DNA from: Bidens hawaiensis
Taxonomy: Eukaryota > Streptophyta > Magnoliopsida > Asterales > Asteraceae
Assembly (NCBI GenBank): GCA_021521415.1
Contig: JAIQDT010000001.1
Location: 372,001 to 436,000 of the forward strand
Direction: 5' to 3'
Length of the DNA stretch: 64,000 nucleotides
Shown here: piece after piece, positions 23,473 through 33,135 of the stretch
Position numbering within the stretch: position 1 is the stretch's first letter
Layout of the letters: each line of letters opens with the position of its first letter
The notes under the pieces: generated by a model
The model's database searches: none
Told to the model about the DNA's origin: nothing
Seen by the model: the letters and a program-made list of their open reading frames with translations, nothing else
Translations under genes and position numbers: made by a program

Positions 23473-24814
23473 CTCCCTTAAACCTCCCTAAAACCCTAAA
23501 TCCTCATTCCTTCCATCTTATTCTCTACACACTCAAAACACACACACCCTAGTGATTTGCGGCCGAGAGAGAGAAGGAGAAACGAGATCAAATGAACGTT
23601 GATTCTTGAGAGATCTTTAATATACAAGATAGAAACAAGATAAAGGTTCATAACCACGCAAAACCCTGACCTAACGCACATATAAAGGTATGTTTTTTAT
23701 ATTAAAGTTTACGTTTTTATGAACGGTTGGCCATGAAACTTAAACCTAGTGTCGATCGGGTATAAACGAAACATAAATTAGAAAACTTGATGTTAAAATG
23801 AGCATAACGAACCTATGGCTATAAATCGCTCGTTTAAAGAAACCCTAGGTCTATTTTGAACATCTTAGCCACAAAGATCCGAGTTTTAGAGTCATTCGGG
23901 TTAAGTTCAGACCAAAACGGTCATGGAGACGTTTGTGGTTAAGGCCGAACCTTAATAAGTGGATAAAAGTCACGAGACGTGCTTTGATGATGATGAAACG
24001 AACCTTGGATAGCAGCCCGTTTGTTTACAAGCAAGTTCGCCTACAATTATGTTCGCTTACATTTAAGTTCGCTTACAATTATGTTCACATACATATAAGT
24101 TCGCTTACAATTATGTTCGTGTACATATAAGTTCGCCGACAATTATGTTCGCTTACATGTAAGTTCGATTACAATTATATTCGCATATACTCTATGCTCG
24201 GTTACATTTATGCTCGCTTACAAATACAAGACTCGACTACATTAAGGCTCGATTACTTTGGATTACCTTAATGGTTCGAATACAAGGGAATGAAAGGAAT
24301 ATTACCAAAGAAAGAAAGATATTAAAGTAAATAAAAACCATGAATTCAAATATGCTAGGGTTGAAGAATAATCTAACTAAAAGTAATCTACTGCAAGGCC
24401 CTTAGATTAGACCAGACTTAGCCATTCTTGGCTGAAATACAAATAGGATGAGTATTGATATGTGTAACTTATATACAGTTGGCATAGCTCAATTAAAGAA
24501 GGGATTAACAATTAATGGAAAAAGAAACAGAATCCAAGTGAGTTTCTAGCCCCACTTCCTTGTTATGTTTTCGGGGCTGTGTGCATACTCGATGTGCTTA
24601 GTTAATACACTTACCTTAAGTAGTAAGTGTATGCCTTACATGATTATGTATGAATGATGCTTGACGGTGCGTGAACGATCTTCGGATATTTCATACGCCG
24701 TCGGGTGATAGTTGATGATATGAATGATATGTGTATAAAGTATGAATGATATATAAATGCATGTATGAATGTTATGATTATGAACGCGTAGACATGTATG
24801 TATGGTTGTATAGA

Positions 24815-24990
24815 AGAAAGGGAACTGGTCCCTAATAATTCTCGAGGCAGAAAGGGAACCTAGCCCTAACGATTCTCGAGGCAGAAAGGGAACCAAGCCC
24901 TAATAATTCTCGGAGCAGAAAGGAAACCGAGCCCTAATAATACTCGAGGAAGAAAGGGAACCGAGCCCTTGTAATTCTCGAGGCAGAATA
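24815..24990 (+). repeat. CCCTAATAAT minisatellite in LTR
   Basis: About five units of roughly 33 bp, each carrying GGGAACC(G)AGCCCTAATAATTCTCGAGGCAGAAA or a close variant. This is the same LTR position as the arrays at 30440-30610, 34725-34875 and 41635-41825, with a different unit sequence but the same CCCTAATAAT core. Confidence 0.85.
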
Positions 24991-25472
24991 GAATAGTGTA
25001 AAGTAGGGTTAAATATAAGGTATGAAAGAAAAGAAAAGAATGAAAGAAAGAAAGTATATAATAATGTATGTATGAAAGAAAGGTAAGCAGCTTATATAAT
25101 ATATCTCTTCGGATGCGTATGTAAGAATATGTGAATGTATTGTACGATTACCTGATTAACTAGAACTCACTCGGCGTAGCTGACTTTTAGTATGCACGCA
25201 GGTGAGTAGGATGAGGCAGCTCGCTTGAGGGAAACACATGGCATGGAATTGAAGATACTGGCATCTCAAGGAAATGTTATGTTATTTTAAAAGACTAAGT
25301 TTTATGTTTAAACTACTTTGAATGTTTGTTATGACAAGATTTGAAAGCTATGCAATATAATCTAGTTGAAGTTTTAATATTCCATGAATTTTTAAATTAA
25401 CTTTGATGTGTAGAACTGTGTTTATGAGTAAATCCAACGTCCAATGTAGGGAACCGATAACGGGGCCTTACA

Positions 25473-25668
25473 GTTTATAAATTAAACACTCGGGTATTTA
25501 TTACCTGAGAAGCTTTTTAATAAAATTAATATTTTATTATAAATAAAAGTTTCAAAATATATATTAATATTTTATTATAAAATAAAGACTTCCGCTAAAC
25601 TCTGATGTATTTACAAAACATGTACCAACTATCGTTCACACGTCTAGGCCCTAAGTCGGGGTGTGACA
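25473..25668 (+). repeat. Family B 5' LTR, last ~196 bp
   Basis: It matches 37352-37546 closely (TTTATAAATTAAACACTCGG... to GGGGTGTGACA). The earlier part of this LTR is missing on the left, where a family A LTR now abuts. Confidence 0.9.
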
Positions 25669-25671
25669 AGT

Positions 25672-25684
25672 TGGTATCAGAGCC
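25672..25684 (+). other. Primer binding site, initiator tRNA-Met type
   Basis: TGGTATCAGAGCC begins three bases after the LTR end and is a perfect complement of the 3' end of initiator tRNA-Met. Confidence 0.9.
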
Positions 25685-25876
25685 AGTCATTGATCTTAGA
25701 GAATTAGGTATTTAATCATACCTAGGCTTAGATCAGAAATAAATTTATAATAAATATCCAAGTAAGGATATCAAAGATATAAACATTGAATGATTAAAAA
25801 TAATAAGGATAAGATATAAAAAAGTACAGATAAGATAAGAAAAACACACTCCTATCCTTAATATAACCTCGTACAG

Positions 25877-26323
25877 ATGTCCGATCGTCAATCTAGCCAA
25901 TAATCAGTTCAACCTCGATCCGGTAAAGGGAAAGGCTATATGGAAACATCTTTTCTCCCAATTCCTATATCTAGCGATGAAAGTTCATACCAAACAGCAA
26001 TGGAGGAAGATTCAGATTCGTTTGACTCCAACATTCCACTAGCTCAAATTATTCTAAAACAAAACGCGTATGGAGAAGGATCAACTAAATCCATGAAACC
26101 AATAATGTCAAAAGGAAAAAAAGTAATGACTTATCTAGAAGAAAATCCTTAGGTACGGGAATATTATTCAACAATACAAGATCCTTACTTTGCTCACACT
26201 GAAGGTGAACGTCAAAACATGGAAATGTATGACATTGAAGATGATTCAACTCATTATGAAATCAGTGTTACCAAACTAGCTGAAGCAATGCTCAAGGAAG
26301 AAATGGACGCCGAGGAAAGGTGA
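25877..26323 (+). pseudogene. Leader reading frame upstream of gag, function unknown
   Basis: One reading frame of about 148 codons can be followed from ATG at 25877 to TGA at 26321, interrupted by TAA at 25901 and TAG at 26150. It is acidic and serine-rich (SSDESSYQTAMEEDSDSFDS) and includes YYSTIQDPYFAHTEGER and LAEAMLKEEMDAEER. I recognise no domain. It lies between the primer site and gag, where most Ty3/gypsy elements have only a leader; some lineages carry an extra ORF there. Keeping one phase over 450 bp with only two stops suggests a former protein, but chance is possible. Confidence 0.4.
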
Positions 26324-27102
26324 AAAGAAAAGGAGAAAGGAGAAGGCACTAAGAAGGAAAACAAGATCAAGAAGCTGATTGTTCGATGGAAGAAATAAAA
26401 ATCTTAGAGTTGTAAATAATGCAATTGTAATAAATGTCGCGAAATCTTGTAACAACATAAATAAGAGATATATTTAATTTTCTTCGAAATTAGTAATGTA
26501 TCTTTTTAAAGAGTTATGTCAGGAATAGATCACACGAACTCTCTGAATAATTATTTCAGCACATCTGGTAGTAAGAGAGTAATAGCTAGAAAATAAAGGA
26601 AAGGTCCAGGTGGACAAAGTCTAAAAAGATGACTAACCTCAAGTCAAGGCTACATGAAATAGCTAGCAAGGATTAAATTAAACAAACCTAGAAAAATAAT
26701 TATAAAAATTCTCATGGTGTATTTGTACACAAGGTATGTACTAACTATTCCAATAATATACAACAAGAAAGTATGGATGTCTCTCAAGAACCCCATGACT
26801 ATCATCATTAAGATACTTGGAAAATAATACAAAATAATTATCGTTTCATACGATTATCTCAAACATCAAAATTCTCAAATAAAGAATAAAAAATTAGACT
26901 GCGTCATTACAAGACGAACAAACTCAAGAAAATTAGAAAGAAATATACTCGAAATGCGACAGACTTAATTAAACATTTTATAAACAAATCAATCTTTCCT
27001 ACTAGTATCAAATTGTTAAAATGTCACACTCTTGTAACAAACATTTTATCGTTATTATATAAATAAGAATTCCATTCATACTAAAATCTATTCTTTTTAC
27101 AA
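26324..27102 (+). other. Untranslated leader between the extra frame and gag
   Basis: AT-rich plus-strand leader of the family B element with no recognisable coding content. The open frames on the opposite strand (26276-26458, 26650-26832) are low-complexity shadows. Confidence 0.5.
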
Positions 27103-28320
27103 ATGTCGAACCCAAACAATCAAGAGAATAATGACGAAGCTTCAACTCAAAGAAGCAACAAGGATATGACAAAACCTGCATAGGAGATTCCTGAGCAGTA
27201 TCTTGTCAAAATTCAAGAAGTGATTCATAATGCAATGACTCATCTCATCGATGCAATGAAAGGGGGAGCACGTAAATGTAAATCTCAACATTCAAATAAT
27301 ATTGATAGATTACATCCATACCAAAATCCTTCTCATTATGAAGAAAGTGTTCATAGCTCCAATGCTGAGAGCAAATTCAATCATAAATTCAAGAAACAAC
27401 TAATAATTCAAGGCATTAGTTTTAAGAAATACAAGGCATTTGGACCAAAAGAAATCTATGGCTATAAAGGTGCCATATCAACTGTACGATGGCTTGAAGA
27501 AATCGAGTCCATTGTTATCATCAGCCAATGTATGGAGATTCAAAAGATTCAATACTCCTTTCAATACTTCAAAGGTGAAGCTTTGGAATGGTGGAATACC
27601 CTAATCATGTCAAAGGGTAGAGAAACTATGTACCAATTGAAGTGGGAAGCATTCAAAGAACTTGTGCTACGAAAGTTTTGTCCCATACATGAAACTGATC
27701 TTATTCAAACTAGGTTTTTGAACCACAAGGTGGAAGGCACTAATCTCAAGGAATACAATACTAAGTTTCATGAATATTGTAGATTGGTACCACACTTAGT
27801 AACACCCGAATTCAATAAAGTAACCCGTTAAATTTGGGGTTTAACTCGGGAAATTAGAGATATGGTAAGATCTCATTTGCCTCAGACCGCTGATTCAGCC
27901 ATGGAATTAGCCGGTTATCTTATGAATGGTCTTATCAGAAATCAAGAAGAAGATAAGGATAACAAAGGAAAGAAAGAAGAAACCGAGGAAAACAAAACAA
28001 AGAAAAACAAAGAAAAGGAAGAAGGGTCATTCAAATTCAAAAGACCAATCTGTCAGAGCTGTGGCAAAAGACATCATGGAACGTGTTTAAGACCAATCAA
28101 AAATATTCCATTGATCACACACAACTTTTACAAGAAACTCGGTCATTCTGAAGACGATTGCAAAAGGAAAACAGTTGTATGTTTCAGTTGTGGAGAAAAC
28201 AGACACTTCAGTTTGGAATGTCCAAATAATACAAGCAACGCAAGTGGAAGCAGTGCTAAGAAAGGAAAAGCTAAAATAAATCTAGAGAACGCACAAGGAG
28301 CATCCGACAATCAAGAATAG
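27103..28320 (+). pseudogene. gag: gag polyprotein of family B, two in-frame stops
   Basis: A single frame runs from ATG 27103 to TAG 28318, broken by TAG at 27181 and TAA at 27829. The N-terminal part is acidic and asparagine-rich. The capsid-like core carries RWLEEIESIV, QKIQYSFQYFKGEALEWWN and WEAFKELVLRKFCP, followed by TRFLNHKVEGTNLKEYNTKF, the Retrotrans_gag pattern of plant Ty3/gypsy. A lysine/glutamate-rich linker precedes CQSCGKRHHGTC and a proper CCHC knuckle, CFSCGENRHFSLECP (about 28177-28213). Gag normally packages the RNA in virus-like particles. It needs stop suppression or repair to be full-length, so this copy is inactive. No protease follows. Confidence 0.85.
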
Positions 28321-28807
28321 AAAAAGACAAGAGTATGCCAAATGAATGTTCAAGATCCAAAGGAATTAGAAATGACTAATAGTTTAGTTAACTCTTGTAA
28401 ATTGTTTGTAATATCGTTTTAAAAGAGAAATTTTGTCGTGTAAGGGTATTTAAATCCCTAATGTATATAAATAAAGATATTAGCATATAGATCGTGTCTT
28501 TACACAAGAATGCTTATATGCAAAGGAAAATAGATAGTAAAATTTTTGACATACAAGAAACTATGTTATTTAATAATCATCATTTATAGAAAGATGAAAT
28601 AAATGAATTAAACTAAGACATAAGAACATGTCTTCTCAAAGAAGATCAATTATTCGAACTTCGAAAGTTCAAAGAAATAATTGATGGACTTAAACGAAAG
28701 AAATCTGTCAAGATTATGAAGTGAAAGAATATCATTACTCAAGTATGAAAATCTTGAAAGAATCAAGATGAGTAAGTTAAAAGGATTCGATAGACTGAAT
28801 CCAAGAA
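28321..28807 (+). other. Family B internal region after gag
   Basis: AT-rich, stop-filled sequence with no pol motif. It is interrupted at 28807 by the family A insertion and resumes at 35327. The 5 bp AAGAA at 28803-28807 is the left copy of the insertion's target duplication. Confidence 0.6.
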
Positions 28808-28965
28808 TGTAACATTCTACTTTTGGTTATAATAATAAAATAAATTTCATTTATTTTATAGTGTGTCGTTATCAGTTTAGATAATAAACTATAAGATGAT
28901 GGGCTTGGACTTTAGAAGATGGAATAAGAGATGGAATGGGCCTTAGGTCCATGGGCTTAATGGAG

Positions 28966-28973
28966 TATAAATA
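28966..28973 (+). promoter_or_regulatory. LTR TATA box
   Basis: TATAAATA, 158 bp into the LTR. As the promoter of a 5' LTR it would drive the genomic RNA of this element. Confidence 0.65.
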
Positions 28974-29162
28974 CCCCTCAAACCCTAATCCTTTCCATTT
29001 TTATCAATCTCTACACCATAGCCTACACCTTGAAAACACACACAAACATTATCTAAAAACCCGATCCTGGATCTGAAGGTGAAAACCCGAACCCGTTGGT
29101 GCTAGATCGTTGTGACGAACCAAAACAACATCAAGACTAGATCGTGTTCATAAACCTACTCG

Positions 29163-29174
29163 TTTAAGGTACGT
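29163..29174 (+). other. Splice-donor-like site in LTR leader
   Basis: TTTAAG|GTACGT matches the plant 5' splice-site consensus. The same AG|GT lies at 23687/23688, 33497/33498, 40630/40631 and 52715/52716 on the plus strand and at 9725 and 3831 on the minus strand. A TTTGTGTTTTCCCTTCCAG acceptor-like stretch ends at 31494, just before gag. Splicing is inferred. Confidence 0.5.
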
Positions 29175-29544
29175 TTATATCGAGAACTTGTTCGTTTAAG
29201 TTCGAATTTTGTCTAGAAATCATAGATATGATTTAGTGTGGTAAAAACAAATCCAACGAAGCTAAACTTAATGAAATTGATTAAAGTTTGATAGGCTAAT
29301 TGTTAGTATGAAGAACGGTAATATATATACAAAAACCGCACCATGTAAACCCGATGTTTTGAACGATTTTATGGTTAGGGTTTGTAGGCGCTGGCTAGAC
29401 GAATCCAATGATACCAAAACTTATGATGTTTCGTTAAGGAATGAAGGTTTAATCGCAGATCGAATAAACGTTGACTGCGTGTGTTCTTCACGATTTTGAC
29501 TTTAACCCTATGGTCAAAGATCTGGATAAGAACTGTTGGTAGTT

Positions 29545-29880
29545 CGTTATGGATGATCAATTCGTTACGCATACCTAACGAATATGACTCATTCGTGTAA
29601 ATGGATAACGAATCTATCCATTCGTTATACTAAGATAACGAACTAGACAACGAACCAGAATCACGAATCAGCTAACGAACCATATAACGAATCAGGTGAT
29701 TCATTACTCGCCAATTCGTTACGAATAAGGTAACGAATCAGGGCATGCTCAGACAACGAATTGGAATGAAGAATCAGATGATGATAAGATAACGAGTTAG
29801 GCAATAACGAATTAGGCTATGTTCAGATAACGAATTAGGCTTAATTCGATATAGCGAACTAGTGAACAAATTAGATAATA
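29545..29880 (+). repeat. AACGAAT word array in LTR
   Basis: Many copies of ATAACGAAT(T/C)AGG and its reverse complement ATTCGTTAT occur in irregular spacing over ~330 bp. Equivalent arrays occur in most family A LTRs here. Confidence 0.8.
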
Positions 29881-29923
29881 AATTAAAATCCTAATGGAAA
29901 ATGTGATAAGACAGTTATAGCTT

Positions 29924-30012
29924 AACCCAGCCAGGGGTTCTGCCCCTTGGACCACGCTAGGGGCTGCCGCCCCTAGAACCCCACTACCAAGGGCGCTGCC
30001 CCCGGACCCCCG
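29924..30012 (+). repeat. GC-rich self-complementary LTR block
   Basis: AACCCAGCCAGGGG, CTGCCCCTTGG, GCTAGGGGCTGCCGCCCCTAG and GGGCGCTGCCCC units can form strong hairpins in an otherwise AT-rich LTR. Confidence 0.8.
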
Positions 30013-30337
30013 TTCGTTGAGGGTAATAATTAAACTAGAAACGTGATATGAAAAGTGATAGTAATTAATAGGAGTAATTGTTATTCAGTTAGCCGTGCAC
30101 AACTAAAGAAAGGGATTACCATTAACGGTGAACGTAACCGCATTCAGGTGAGTTTCTAGCCCCACTTCCTTGTTATGGTTTCGGGGCTGTGTGCATAATC
30201 GATGTGATTTTATAATACACTGACCTTAAGTGGTAAGTTTATGTCTTATATGATTTATGTATGAATGAATGCTTGATGATGCATGAACGATCTTCGGATA
30301 TTGCATGTATCGTCAAGGGATAGTTTAAAGATATGAT

Positions 30338-30381
<44 letters not shown>

Positions 30382-30439
30382 CATCCAGATAATGTATGTA
30401 CGTATGAAAGTTATAATTATGAATATGGAGAAAGGTATC

Positions 30440-30610
30440 AAAGGTAAGAATAAAAAGGGAACGGACCCTAATAATATCCGCGAATGAAGGGAACGAAGCC
30501 TAATAATATCCGCGAATGCAGGGGACGGACCCTAATAATTTCCGCGAATGTAGGGAACGCACCCTAATAATATTCGCGAATATAGGGAGCATACCCTAAT
30601 AATATCTGCG
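30440..30610 (+). repeat. CCCTAATAATAT minisatellite in LTR
   Basis: About five imperfect units of ~32 bp, GGGAACG(G)ACCCTAATAATATCCGCGAATG. A (TA)n tract at 30340-30379 lies just upstream. Confidence 0.85.
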
Positions 30611-31092
30611 AATGTTTTAGGAAGAGGTATATGTATATGTGTATGTATAAAAGGAAAGAAGGAAGATGTGATAGTATGAACGTATGAAGGAAGGTAAAGA
30701 ACTATGTATGTATATGTACCTTCGGGTGCGTATATATGGATGTGTATGGATGTATTGTATGCTACTAGATTAACTAGAACTCACTCAACGTAGCTGACTA
30801 TTAGTATGCACGTAGGTGAGTAGAATGAGGCAGCTCGCATGATGAGGACACATGACATGGAGTTGAAGATACTGGCATCTCAAGGAAATGTTATGATGTT
30901 TTTAAAAGACTATGTTTTATGTTTAAATAACGATAAATGTTTGTTAAAGACGAGATTTGAAGGTTGTGTAATATATATTACTGTTGAAGTTTTATATTCC
31001 GCGAAAGTTTTAATTAACTCTGATAGTTAGAACTGCGTTTATGAGTAAATCCAACATCCAAAGTAGGGCACCGGTAACGGGGCCTTACAAGT

Positions 31093-31104
31093 TGGTATTA
31101 GAGC
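31093..31104 (+). other. Primer binding site, initiator tRNA-Met type
   Basis: TGGTATTAGAGC three bases after the LTR; one mismatch (T for C) to the initiator tRNA-Met complement. Confidence 0.85.
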
Positions 31105-31500
31105 AAAGTTCGAGAGATTTAAGCATCCTACATGCTTAGACTCGAACAGAGAATGGGATTTAAGTAAGAAAAGAAAGAAGATGCCAGTTCAAGATAGCCA
31201 TGTGTCACTCAAGGAAGCTCAGTAAAGGTAAAGTGTATGACTAAATATGTATGTTGATGTTAGCATAATTGCTAAAGAAAGGATATGTGAATGATAGGGA
31301 TAGGATTAATTGATTGTTCGATTGATTAACTATTTTAGGTAAAATCTATCACAAATAGACTCATAAGGGGAAGTGTATAGGACACGGAAAGTAACGTGAT
31401 AAGCTAATCACAACTGGCCACTGTTATTACCTGTTAGCCTTACTATCCTTGTACTACATAGTTCTTTGAGTGACGTTTGTGTTTTCCCTTCCAGAATACG

Positions 31501-31712
31501 ATGGCTGGATCTAGGGCGGTTGTTGGCGCAGGAGGCCGCACTGGACATCGTGGAAGGCCTCGTCGTGTCTGACAGCCTTCGGTAGAAACAGCTTCCAACA
31601 CCGGAGATGAAGGAAGCGCAGCTGGGCGAAACCTAAACAACAACGAAGGGTTTCAACTTGATCCTGCAATTCAAGCAGCTATTGTTCAAACTGTAGCCAC
31701 TGCTGTGAAGGG
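31501..31712 (+). pseudogene. gag: gag N-terminal stub
   Basis: ATG at 31501 begins MAGSRAVVGAGGRTGHRGRP, the glycine/arginine-rich start of Tekay-type gag. It is stopped by TGA at 31570, then the frame continues through GFQLDPAIQAAIVQTVATA to TAG at 31704. The capsid and zinc-knuckle parts are gone because the internal deletion begins here. The ATG is seven bases after the acceptor-like TTTCCCTTCCAG (ends 31494). Confidence 0.7.
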
Positions 31713-33092
31713 CTAGTGAAGAAAGAAAGGATTTTCGGTCAGCAAGACGAGTTGATGGAAAACACTCATGGTGTTAAGACTAGGTTTGACCATATGTGGG
31801 TTCCACGCCATGGAGATCTCAGAGGTCGAATCTTAGATGAAGCTCATAAGTTGAGATACTCAATTCATCTAGGAACTACAAAGATGTTCCAAGATTTGAA
31901 GAGAGACTACTGGTGGCCAGGAATGAAAAATGATGTAGTGGATTATGTTAGTAAGTGCTTAACTTGTTTACAAGTCAAAGCCGAACATCAAAAGCCTTAT
32001 GGGAAAATGCAACCGCTAGAGATACCTGAATGGAAATGGGAGCATATCACCACGGATTTCATAACTAAGCTACCTCGTACAGCTAAGCATCATGATACCA
32101 TTTGGGTGATAGTGGACCGTTTGACCAAAAGTGCTCACTTTCCGCCTATACGAGAGTCTATCTCGTCAGAAACGTTAGCAAGTTTGTTCATCAAAGAAGT
32201 TGTATCTAAGCATGGGGTACCGTTATCGATCGTTTTTGATACAGATACCCGATTCACTTCGAGGTTTTGGAAGAAGTTCCATGAAGCTATGAGAACGAGA
32301 TTGAGCCTCAGTACGACGTATCATCCTCAAACAAATGGACAGTCTGAAAGGACGATCCAAACCCTCGAGGATATGCTACGTGATTGTGTTTTAGACTTTG
32401 GAGGAAGTTGGGATGATCATCTACATCTAGCAGAGTTCTCCTATAACAACAGCTACCATTCAAGTATTGGTATGTCACCGTTCGAGATGCTGTATGGAAG
32501 ACGTTGTAGAACTCCCGTATGTTGGGGAGAGATTGGTCAGAAATAGATGGGAAGCCTAGGGGTTGTGCAGGAAACCTCATCAAAGTTTGATCAAATTAAA
32601 GCAAGGATGAAGGCTGCTAAAGACCGTCAGAAGTCATATGCTGATAAGCGGCGACGACCGATTGAGTTTAACTTTGGTGACAATGTGATGCTCTAGGTCT
32701 TGCCTTGGAAAGAGATTATTCGTTTTAGAAAGAGATGGAAGTTGAGTCCGAGGTACATTGGACCGTTTAAGATTATGGAACGTGTAGGTGAAGTGGCTTA
32801 CAAGTTGGATTTACCCGAGGAGTTAGAAGGAATTCATTCAACCTTCCATATTTCTCATCTGAGAAAATGTCTAGCTGATGACACGTCTCATGTGCCATTG
32901 GTGGATATTGAGGTTGATGAACAGTTGAACTACATTGAGCATCCAATAGAGATAGTTGACCGCAAGGAGAAGCAACTTCGTCACAAGGTTATACCTTTAG
33001 TAAAATTTATATGGAAGAATCGTAAGGGTTCGGATGCTACTTGGGAAGCTAAGGATGAGATGCGCAAGTTTTACCCGAATTTGTTTATGTAA
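31713..33092 (+). pseudogene. Chromovirus integrase with chromodomain, two in-frame TAG stops
   Basis: The frame holds the HHCC zinc-binding domain (EAHKLRYSIHLGTTKM, then WWPGMKNDV, KCLTCLQVKAEHQKP). The catalytic core has the acidic residues in TTDF, FDTDTRF and GQSERTIQ. The C-terminal module follows (KSYADKRRRPIEF, LSPRYIGPFKIM), ending in a group II-type chromodomain (DRKEKQLRHKVIPLVKF, SDATWEAKDEMRKFYP). TAG at 32544 and 32694 interrupt one continuous phase ending at TAA 33090. Integrase inserts the cDNA; the chromodomain is thought to guide it to heterochromatin. The start is a deletion joint, not a true N-terminus. Confidence 0.9.
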
Positions 33093-33119
33093 TAGTTAGG
33101 TTTCAAGGACGAAACCTCT

Positions 33120-33135
33120 TTAAGGAGGGAAGACT
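33120..33135 (+). other. Polypurine tract
   Basis: TTAAGGAGGGAAGACT lies immediately before the 3' LTR. The same tract precedes the LTR at 23305. It primes plus-strand DNA synthesis. Confidence 0.8.

Larger units (their letters stand above)
23305..25472 (+). repeat. Family A 3' LTR (2168 bp)
   Basis: It starts TGTAACATCCCA directly after the polypurine region and ends GGGGCCTTACA. In order it holds TATAAATA at 23465, a donor-like AAAG|GTATGT at 23687/23688, a TTCGCTTACAATTATG-type array (about 24010-24250) in place of the usual AACGAAT array, GTGAGTTTCTAGCCCCAC (24537-24554), and a five-unit GAGCCCTAATAATTCTCGAG minisatellite (24815-24990). The GC-rich block is absent. Family B LTR sequence follows immediately at 25473. 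Confidence 0.9.
28808..31089 (+). repeat. Family A 5' LTR (2282 bp)
   Basis: TGTAACATTCTAC to GGGGCCTTACA. Module order: TATAAATA (28966), leader, donor-like TTTAAG|GTACGT (29168/29169), AACGAAT array (about 29545-29880), GC-rich block (29924-30012), CAGGTGAGTTTCTAGCCCC (30146-30164), (TA)n tract (30340-30379), CCCTAATAATATCCGCGAA minisatellite (30440-30610), and the CTCACTCAACGTAGCTGACT block near the end. Confidence 0.95.

Noticed and set aside
32308..32583. 91-codon minus-strand open frame, and the similar 22547-22756
   Set aside because: They are shadows of the integrase reading frame on the opposite strand.
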